From Dallia pectoralis (Eukaryota > Chordata > Actinopteri > Esociformes > Umbridae), in the NCBI GenBank assembly GCA_029465975.1, contig CM055728.1, positions 1,934,012-1,998,011 on the forward strand: 64,000 nucleotides of DNA, in the 5' to 3' direction. Positions 56,109-64,000 of the stretch are shown piece after piece; position 1 is the first letter of the stretch, and every line of letters begins with the position of its first letter. A model generated the notes under the pieces. The model made no database searches, had not been told where the DNA came from, and saw nothing but the letters and a program-made list of their open reading frames with translations. The position numbers were made by a program, and so were the translations under genes.

Positions 56109-57299
56109 TAAATGAGTTACTCTGTAGTGCTGCCTGTTGTTAAATATAGTCATGACAAATTGGCAAATCAGCTACTATTGCTACCACCACTGCACTACAA
56201 AATGTGTTCCTACTGCAAGAACTGCCAATATGCTCAACCGTGAATTCGTAGCTTTCAAACCAACCTAAACAAAATGTATGATTTTGTCATTTGTCCTTTT
56301 GTTTTTTTTTGATTGCTTGGACGATGTGGCCTAACTCACTGTTCTTTCAAGTTTTCTTCGAAAGACAACAAAGAAAACGCATGAGAAGGTAAATAATCCA
56401 TCTCTTAATATTCCCAGCGCCAATCTTCTCAGCGATTTCAATCCCCAGGCAGTGTTGCTAACTCCTCAGTAAGGAAAGTAGCTATTGCCTGTCCTAAAAC
56501 TCACCTAAGTAAAGTCATCACCTAATGTGGTAGAAATCAGGATTGCTATGTCTGCCCAATCAATCAGTGATATCCTATGTTAGTATGTTATATTTTATGT
56601 GTATTAATTTTGTACAAGTTTGGGTTGCGGTTGTTAGGAATGTGGGGAGGGATACAAAGGAGACAAAGGAATGGCTGAACAGGGCATCGATTGGTCCTAG
56701 GGCAGGGTCGTGGGGTTTGACCTTGGTTTGACCTTTCCTAATAAAGGCTGAGAGTGCCATGAGATCGGCCCCTTTTTTTGCCTCTTCTGTCTGCCCGTGC
56801 GAGTAGAACTGTAAAAGGTGCATAAGTTTACTTGTGGCTGTAAACTTTTATTTTGTTTCAAATAAATACCCTTTAAAGTTAGGACGTTCAACTCTGTGGT
56901 CATTATACCTGTTTTCCTACCATACTAATTGTAATGGAGAGAGGATAAACGTTGTGATAGAGACAAAAATGTAGTAAAAAATGCCATAAATATGTATAGA
57001 GAAATATATCAAACTAGATTTTTGTTTTTTATGGCACAATTCCAACCCTCCAACTTTATCCGGGATTGGGACCGACAAAAGTGACCCAAAAGAGACACTC
57101 GGACAGAGTTAATATTATTTAATTGTGTATTTTTCAGTTTACTTTTCTTACGTTTGGTTTGGTTTTATATAATTATGGTTCAAGTCTGGCGCAAATTCAG
57201 GTAAACTGTGATTTTCCAGACCCCCCTCTAAACACATATGCTGTGCTGCCTCACAGAAAGACTGGGTCATCTTCATGTTGGTCAAGGCTCTATGACAGG
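56109..57299. other. Unassigned non-coding stretch
   Basis: I see no supported gene. 'aataaataccctttaaagtt' near 56860 and 'ggcagggtcgtggggtttga' near 56700 look like worn repeat DNA. I cannot name an element. Confidence 0.4.
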
Positions 57300-58254
57300 T
57301 TCAGCATCTGTGGGACTTACCTGAGTATGCAGTTGATGTGGCAAACCAGGAAATCTCACAGGAAGTCTCACCAGACAGCTGCAGTCCATATTGAAAGTAC
57401 AGGATGGAGTTCAGGGTCTGCCAGAACATCCCATTTCGAAGTTTGCTTTTCACCACATTCATCTGGCTGAATACTCCCTTGACTTTAGCATCAGTGTGGC
57501 AAGGACAACACAGATACAGCAGCTGTGGCAAGTTCCTAAAACGGGTTGATATTAGCTGCATCCCTGAACTTCCAAATCTCCCTCCAGAAGCCCAGTGTGT
57601 TTTTTGGCTCATTCCATTTACTCAGATGGATGGCACGCCATTGCTGGACAATCTTGTCTATCTCTGCATGGCAATAGCCTCTTATTGTGCTCTAGAGTTT
57701 CCTCCACATTGAAAACTGACATGCACGACAAGGCTTCGATGTTGTCCATTAGTCTGACCCTCAACTCATTAGCGAGGGAGATGGTAAATGCTAAACACCA
57801 CGTTCATTGTTTACATCCTCAGATGCAAGGTGGCTTCTGACTCAAAATGGTAACCTAGCTTCGGTTTGGGACTGATGTATCCATCTATTGGCCCCTTTGA
57901 GTACATCAACATTTGCCAGTAGATTCAGCACACTGCAGCTCACAGACTTGATCAGGCTAGCCAACCTATCAAGTAGCTTAAGTGGATCTACTTGGTCTCC
58001 ATCAAAAGCCTTGATGTCCAACTGTACCTCACCCAGTACTGACTTCAGAAAAGTCAGACACAATATGTTTTGAGGGTCACTCATGATCACTGAGTTTTTA
58101 CTGCTTGGTGACTTAAACTGGGATATGCTTAACCCCCCAGTCACTTTACTTTCTAAGCGTGATGCACTCAACCTCACACAGATTGTAAATTAAGATAATA
58201 GAGAATTTTAATAAGCATTTCGCTTAAGCCGGCCACGCCTTTCATCTGAATACT
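57300..58254 (-). pseudogene. hAT transposase pseudogene, C-terminal part, cut by a gap
   Basis: On the minus strand a frame at 58177-57842 reads FLKSVLGEVQLDIKAFDGD, DPLKLLDRLASLIKS and NLLANVDVL. A second at 57612-57301 reads VKGVFSQMNVVKSKLRN and LNSILYFQYGLQL, which match the C-terminal hAT dimerisation region (VFSQMN..VK.KLRN). Several frame breaks separate them. The 5' part is in or beyond the gap at 58255. It is inactive as written. Confidence 0.65.
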
Positions 58255-58754
58255 NNNNNNNNNNNNNNNNNNNNNNNNNNNNNNNNNNNNNNNNNNNNNN
58301 NNNNNNNNNNNNNNNNNNNNNNNNNNNNNNNNNNNNNNNNNNNNNNNNNNNNNNNNNNNNNNNNNNNNNNNNNNNNNNNNNNNNNNNNNNNNNNNNNNNN
58401 NNNNNNNNNNNNNNNNNNNNNNNNNNNNNNNNNNNNNNNNNNNNNNNNNNNNNNNNNNNNNNNNNNNNNNNNNNNNNNNNNNNNNNNNNNNNNNNNNNNN
58501 NNNNNNNNNNNNNNNNNNNNNNNNNNNNNNNNNNNNNNNNNNNNNNNNNNNNNNNNNNNNNNNNNNNNNNNNNNNNNNNNNNNNNNNNNNNNNNNNNNNN
58601 NNNNNNNNNNNNNNNNNNNNNNNNNNNNNNNNNNNNNNNNNNNNNNNNNNNNNNNNNNNNNNNNNNNNNNNNNNNNNNNNNNNNNNNNNNNNNNNNNNNN
58701 NNNNNNNNNNNNNNNNNNNNNNNNNNNNNNNNNNNNNNNNNNNNNNNNNNNNNN
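58255..58754. other. Assembly gap, 500 Ns
   Basis: Placeholder of fixed size. It lies at the 5' side of a hAT pseudogene. Confidence 0.99.
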
Positions 58755-59790
58755 AGTACGTTGTTGACACTTTTGCTATGTTGAGTAAGGTTTTACTGAG
58801 CTAAAGCTACTTTGTTTTGACAGTTATATTGGAAAGGAGTGTATATTTTAGTAAAATACAGAATATGCTGTTGGGTGGTAAATACGAGTTACAAAACTAT
58901 GTATTTCCTGTAGATCAGGGGGGTGTTCTCCGTACGTGGCTAACTCAGCCGGATTTGATTGTTGTCGATTTAGCATAATCCCAGGTTAGTTCGGTTCTCC
59001 GAAGCTCATCCTGTACTTGTAGTCATAGCAACAGGTGCGTAAGCTTGAACCTGCTCCGGAGCAGGCTTATTTCATGTAAACACGATTAGATGGCTGCTTT
59101 ATAAGCGGTTCCGTTCTTTTACACTATTGGAGATGCGGAAAACGTGGGGAAAAGTGTGGTCATATTTTTACATTCCTACACAGTTTTGACTTTCACAAGT
59201 CAAAGCAATTTATCATTACTCAATGTTTAACAGTTTAAATTACTGTACCAGTCATCTGGATTATAGGTCTACTTAATTTAATGCAGCAACAAATGACTTT
59301 ACAGTTTGGTAAATTAATTTACTTATCTGTATTTTGGTATCGTATTTTGTATATTACTTATCCATATACCCCCTCAGCCCTTAGTATAATTTATATTGTT
59401 CTATTCATATGTTTTATGTACGCACCTTCCTGCCAAAGTAAATTCCTTGTCTGTTCACACATTCATGGCGATTAAACACTTTTCTGATTTTGTTATGAAC
59501 AAAGACATGCATTTACCTGTGTTTTTAAAGACACTTAGGTGACCATGAACAATACAAGTAGTGAAGACTACCATTTAGTAGAATGTTCTTGTACTTTTAC
59601 TTGTTCCCATGTTCAAGTCGGTCCATGAGTAATCCCCTAATATATGTGTGTGTGTGTGTTGGAGTTCGTATGAATTAACGTGGGCAGAAATCGTATTTTA
59701 TGCAGTGAGAATTGTGGAAGAAATAAACTGTCCTGTGGTGGCTCTGACTTTAAGAAAATATTAAATTGAATTATGACATTATTAAAATAT
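58755..59790. other. Non-coding stretch, possible Harbinger end at 58915
   Basis: No gene. 'ggggggtgttctccgtacgt' followed by 'ggctaactcagccgg' near 58918 looks like a transposon terminus, and the Myb-like relic downstream would suit PIF/Harbinger. No target duplication was found. A TG microsatellite lies at about 59646-59660. Confidence 0.35.
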
Positions 59791-59804
59791 AATACTGCAA
59801 CAAT

Positions 59805-59990
59805 TTATAGAACCATATGGTGACCACTAACGCATTTAAATCGTCTGCTACTTTTTGCCAGCCCTCTCAGGCTTGTGCAGACTTTGCGGTGTTCCGTTGG
59901 GTTTTTAATTAAACATTCAAGTTTCGCATAACCTTCCATCAATATCTCTTGTTCTGATGTGTAGAAAAAGTGGGCGTGGTCTTTGGCCAT
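59805..59990 (-). pseudogene. Myb/SANT-like DNA-binding exon, Harbinger-type relic
   Basis: The minus-strand ATG at 59990 gives FFYTSEQEILMEGYAKLECL. One frame over, the sequence continues as EGWQKVADDLNALV. Together these have the spacing of the trihelix Myb/SANT-like domain in the accessory protein of PIF/Harbinger transposons and related host genes. A frame break and an in-frame stop lie between. The partner transposase is not seen nearby. Confidence 0.45.
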
Positions 59991-60012
59991 GATGAGTAGC
60001 CAATAGGAGCAG

Positions 60013-60148
60013 GTCTGGATTATGAGGACTTTGGGCCCTGGGGCTATAGCAACACCAAGGGCCCCCTCTCATCTGATTACGAGGGCCGGATTATGAGGAC
60101 TTTGGGCCCTGGGGCTATAGCAACACCAAGGGCCCCCTCTCATCTGAT
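60013..60148. repeat. Tandem duplication of a 68 bp hAT-like terminus
   Basis: Two consecutive copies of a segment starting 'ggattatgaggactttgggc' and ending 'cccctctcatctgatt'. The text resembles the 'CAGGGCCGGATT' ends of fish hAT elements, but no complete element is present. Confidence 0.8.
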
Positions 60149-60486
60149 TGCCAGGCAGTCTTCTACCAACATAAATATTTTGAATTGTTATTAACCAATG
60201 TATTTAATTAATGTTTTTCTTTATTAATTAATGTTTTACACACTAAATAGTCCAGGCTATTTAACACATTAACCCTCTACTGCACAGATTTTTATGGAAT
60301 CATGATACAAATTGCTCATAATTTCTTGGTTCATTTTGGGAACATTTGTATTGATCAAAATGTTCACCCCCTCTTTTTTATGTTTTGTTTTGTTATATAT
60401 ACTCAAAAACATACCGGTAAAGGTTGCCAAAATCAGCAAAAACATTACTCATACTTCCTCAATAAGTACTTAACCATGAATAATTT

Positions 60487-60780
60487 AAAAGGATAGACAG
60501 TTCAACATCACCCTCATGTTGTTCAAAACCTGTATGAATTTCTTTCTCCTGCTGAACACAAAAGAAGATATTTTAAAGAATGTTGGTATTTGAATGTCGG
60601 TACATTGACTTCCATAGTAGGAAAAATATATATTAAGTCAATGACTACATAAATTGTCGGGTTACTAACACCAAATAAAATATATTTTTTTGTGTTCGTA
60701 ATAATAAATTCTTTCAGTTTGAACAACATGAGGGTGAGTAAATGACAGAATTTTCATTTATGGGTGAACTTTCCTTTTAC
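60487..60780. mobile_element. Short fold-back MITE
   Basis: Left end 'aaaaggatagacagttcaac' with 'tcaccctcatgttgttc', right end 'gaacaacatgagggtgag' through 'gggtgaactttcctttt'. The arms are inverted repeats around an AT-rich core. This sequence type is abundant in otophysan fish and supports the organism guess. Confidence 0.75.
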
Positions 60781-61577
60781 AGGGTCTTACAGTTAAATAG
60801 TCTTTTTTCTAGCTTTAGCAGAGCAGAAATCCTTAATGATATCATTAAAATCCATGGTTCTAACAATGTTGCATTCCAGGGACATCCGTGTTAGATGTCT
60901 CAGTCTTTCTTGGCCCATTGTTGACCGCAATCGAGATTTAACGAAAGATAATTTTGAGAAGGAGCGCTCTCCTGACGCATTCGTGACTGTTAAGGTGACT
61001 GTTAAGGTGAGATATATTCTCAAGGCTATGTCCACATTTGGAAAAACATTTTGAAGGTCCCTTGCACTTATTTCATTTATCTCATAAAAAAACATCTGCA
61101 ATAAATTTCTGTCTAACAGTGTTCTGCATGTCCTGATGAGGTTTGTCTGGCATGTTTTTTAGGTGTTCGCTTTCTTTGGGAGTCACTTTTGTAGGCCTGT
61201 GAGATAGGCAGAGGTGGGACAAAGTCATTGTTATGCAAGTCACAAGTAAGTCTCAAGTCTTTGCCCTCGAGTCCCGAGTCAAGTCGAGTCAAAGATGAGG
61301 CAAGTCCCGAGTCGAGTCACAAGTCAAAGCCAACAAGTCTCAAGTCGAGTCCAAAGTCCTCCCATTTTAGTTTCGAGTCATTTCAAGTCATCTTACCTCA
61401 GAATTTATACAAATCATGTATGTCTGTAAGATTTGTATTTATTTAAACCTCTTTTTATACAATGACATTAATACAGTAAAAAACTGAAAATTTAATTTCA
61501 CAAAAAATGCTTGTATTTCAACAGCATATTGCACTAGAACAATGCACAGCAACTTCAGTCCTGTATTGTATTGACCT

Positions 61578-62203
61578 TAGGGCTGGAAGATATGGAAACA
61601 TTTTATATCACGATATATTTCTTAATTTCGGTCGATACGACATAATTCCGATATCGATATGAACAATATAAAAGCCTCAGAAAAAATGCCATGAACACCC
61701 ACAATGGATGTCTGTATACAATCTTCTGAAAAATACATTTGCCAAGTCATTTGAGCCTCCTCCTATAAAACGAAATAATATTTTAGAAATAAAACGGTAC
61801 AAATAAATTAAAGTTCACCTTTTATTTGATTTTAACCTTTATACAAACAAGAAAAGTCAAATAAGCAATTTGACTCTGAGACTGACCTTATTAATATATT
61901 TAACTTTAAACAATAACGTAGGCTGATTATATTATTCTTTACACAAAACTTCCTGCAACAAAACTTGTTCTTATAAACATATCGTTTAAAGTTAGTGAAC
62001 ATGTTAGACAATGAAGAGGTGAGTTCATGAGTTCGCTACGTGACCGTGGATTTAAGAGACACGACAGCTCATTTTGTAGCTTAAACTTGCCGTGTTGGAG
62101 ATCAAAAATATTGAAATATCGAAAATGTGTTTAGAAATCATATCACCGTTATGGATTTTTTTTACCGTGATATATATTGATATTGAATTATTGTCCAGCC
62201 CTA
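61578..62203. mobile_element. Nested MITE with TAGGGCTGG ends, copy 2
   Basis: TAGGGCTGGAAGATATGG at the left and inverted TAGGGCTGGACAATAATTC at the right, with ACCT on both sides (61574-61577, 62204-62207). It lacks about 310 bp present in the relative at 16792. Confidence 0.75.
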
Positions 62204-62524
62204 ACCTCATATTGCAAAACAGTTTAACTTTCAAATAGACATGGGTCCTTTTAGCCTGAACTTTTTTAAACATGTCATTAATAAAATCCTCACTCCTCAA
62301 AATGATCACTTCTGAAAAAATGGACCAACCTGATAATATAATTGGAATGACTCCATAGAGACGTGTGCGCGTGCGCAGCTCTGTCTGTAATCTTCGATCC
62401 GCATGTTTTGCAAATTGCAACTCTTTTTTTGTCGACTACCTCGTAATTTTTATAGCCAAACGAAACTATATTCGGTAACTGGCGCGTTGTTGCTTGTGCT
62501 TCATTGGTTGTCTTGCAATGTGCC

Positions 62525-62722
62525 TGCTGGATGCTGTCTAATCAAAACAACGTGGGACTACAGTGATTGGATGTCCAATCAAAACAACGTGGGACTACAG
62601 TGATTGGATGTCCAATCAAAACAACGTGGGACTACAGTGATTGGATGTCCAATCAAAACAACGTGGGACTACAGTGATTGGATGTCGAATCAAAACAACG
62701 TGGGACTACAGTGATTGGATGT
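62525..62722. repeat. 37 bp minisatellite inside the hAT element, about five units
   Basis: Units read 'aatcaaaacaacgtgggact' plus 'acagtgattggatgtcc', the reverse complement of the array at 16289-16441 with one more unit. Confidence 0.93.
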
Positions 62723-63723
62723 CGTGCAGGCAGCGCGCGTGCTCTCTGCATGCATTTTTTTCACAGATGCAGATAAACTGAGAGCGGCGCGGTCGTGTGA
62801 ACATTTTCTTCCCCAGTTTTCATGGGAAGTAGCAAGTCTTCTCGAGTCAAAAGGCGCAAGTCCAAGTGAAGTCACGAGTCATTGATGTTCAAGTCCAAGT
62901 CGAGTTGCAAGTCTTTGTACATTTTGTCGAGTCGAGTCTGAAGTCATCAAATTCATGACTCGAGTCTGACTCGAGTCCAAGTCACATGACTCGAGTCCAC
63001 ACCTCTGGAGATAGGTGACATTCCTTTCACAGCGGTTTCAAAACTATCAAACTGGCCTCTTAATTCTGCAACAAAATCCCTTAAAGACGCAACTAAATCC
63101 ACAGCTTTGGAGAGATCAAGGTCAATGTTTTGTAGGACTGTACTAGCTGCATCAAAACGTTGAAGTATGCAGTTTCAGTATTTACAAAGAAGAGCGGTTT
63201 ACAATTTGTCCATTTGCTTTGAGAGCATTCTAGCTTCGTTACGCGTGGATATAATCTGATAGTCGTCCAGAGACAAGTCAATGAGAGACTGCTGATTATT
63301 TAAATAGTTGTAGCACAGTACTTTAGTTGCTGAGGCATGCTCAGACCAGCGGGTGTCTGACAAGGACTTTAAACTCTCAATTCGCTTGTTCTCATTTGCT
63401 ACGAGACCACTAGTAATCACCTGTCATCGCGAGGATGATCGGGAGCAGAAATTCAACAGTGTCTGCACAAATGTAAAAAAACTAATTTGTTTCAAAGCAG
63501 CAATTCACTGTGTTTACTCCCACTAAATTAAGTGTGTGTGCTGCACAAGGCACCCATTCTGCCAGTGGATTTACCTCCCGAATACGTGACTGTACACCCT
63601 TATAAGCCCACGACATATTGCTTGCATTATCGTAACACTGTCCTCGACAATTGTTTATGTCAATTCCCAGCTCATTCAGTACAGTCATCACAGAGTTAAA
63701 AAGTGATTCCCCTGTGTGGCTTG

Positions 63724-64000
63724 CAGGGGCGATTCTAGGGTCAGAGCTTTAGGGGTGCTGAGCCCCCAATGAGCCCCACTGCCACCACCCACCCACTTTT
63801 CACACAAAAACAAAAATGTCTATTGAAAAATAACAATTTTAACATTGGTTCAATTTACTCAAAAATCCAGATTTTTTTTATCTTTTCAGAGCACCAGCTT
63901 ATTGTGAGAGTTCACACAACATATTTCTTAATATTAGCTACTGCATGTGGAATTTAAGAATTAAAATGTTGAAGTTTAGCTGAAAATAAAAGTTTAAAAA
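63724..64000. mobile_element. Start of another hAT-like element
   Basis: CAGGGGCGATTCTAGGG at 63724 is a hAT-type terminus and interrupts the transposase pseudogene. The other end is outside the window, so the target duplication cannot be checked. Confidence 0.55.

Larger units (their letters stand above)
61209..63007 (-). mobile_element. Composite non-autonomous hAT element (CAGAGGTG ends), copy 2
   Basis: Ends CAGAGGTGGGAC and (reverse) CAGAGGTGTGGACTCGAG with an exact 8 bp duplication GAGATAGG (61201-61208, 63008-63015). Subterminal GACTC/CAAGTC words are dense on both sides. It is the inverted relative of 16177-18107 and contains the same nested MITE and 37 bp minisatellite. It sits within a hAT transposase pseudogene. 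No coding capacity. Confidence 0.92.
60793..63720 (-). pseudogene. hAT transposase (ZMYM/DUF4371-like), split by a hAT insertion
   Basis: On the minus strand: GQCYDNASNMSWAYKGVQSR and WVPCAAHTLNLVG (63691-63482, RNase H-like core with its catalytic-type D/H region), then LKSLSDTRWSEHASATKVL (63420-63199), then LDLSKAVDLVA-type sequence to about 63016. After the insertion come TNASGERSFSKLSFVKSRL and RLRHLTRMSLECN (61101-60793), the C-terminal dimerisation domain, ending in TAA-type stop sequence. Several frame breaks are present. The 5' part is cut at about 63723 by another hAT terminus. The family catalyses cut-and-paste transposition with 8 bp duplications. Confidence 0.82.

Overview
The window looks like transposon-dense, gene-poor DNA of a teleost fish, possibly an otophysan. 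The clues are an L1/Tx1-like LINE, an L2 LINE with an esterase ORF1, RTE-like LINE pieces, Ty3/Gypsy elements, a Tc1 relic, several hAT families and minisatellites. I see no rRNA, tRNA, CRISPR or prokaryotic feature and no complete conventional host gene. Three runs of exactly 500 Ns (8739, 41023, 58255) mark scaffold joins.

Layout. 1-7725 and 18964-26689 are near-identical direct copies of a 7.7 kb block: an L1/Tx1-like LINE on the minus strand, split by a 1.17 kb non-autonomous hAT, plus flanking non-coding DNA. Between them lie inverted minisatellite arms around an RTE-like LINE 5' fragment and a gap, Gypsy and Tc1 relics, a very young non-autonomous LTR element (11527-15274) packed with 30/24/27 bp repeats, a 35 bp minisatellite and a composite hAT element. 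An RTE-like 3' fragment (26690) and an almost full-length L2 LINE (27385-32914) follow.

32443-41022 and 41523-56108 are a second near-identical pair, holding the L2 3' end, a Gypsy element cut off in RT, a palindromic Gypsy integrase module with its LTR, a small multi-exon candidate and a hAT MITE. They abut the central gap from both sides, which is what an unmerged overlap of two contigs (two haplotypes) would give. Only the second copy carries a 6.0 kb gag-only endogenous retrovirus with LTRs differing at one base in 736. The first copy shows the empty site.

56109-64000 holds hAT transposase pseudogenes, one of them split by a non-autonomous hAT that is the inverted relative of the element at 16177-18107, a Harbinger-like Myb/SANT relic and small MITEs.

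The elements act as nested parasites. LINEs and LTR elements provide reverse transcription, hAT transposases mobilise the short CAG/TAG-ended elements, and most coding copies are broken by single-base changes. Many of these lie in homopolymers and may be consensus errors. The most unusual objects are the repeat-loaded LTR element, whose arrays place an ATGGC core every 24-30 bp (YY1-like), the exon-junction footprint inside the Gypsy LTR, and the presence/absence pair for the retrovirus.
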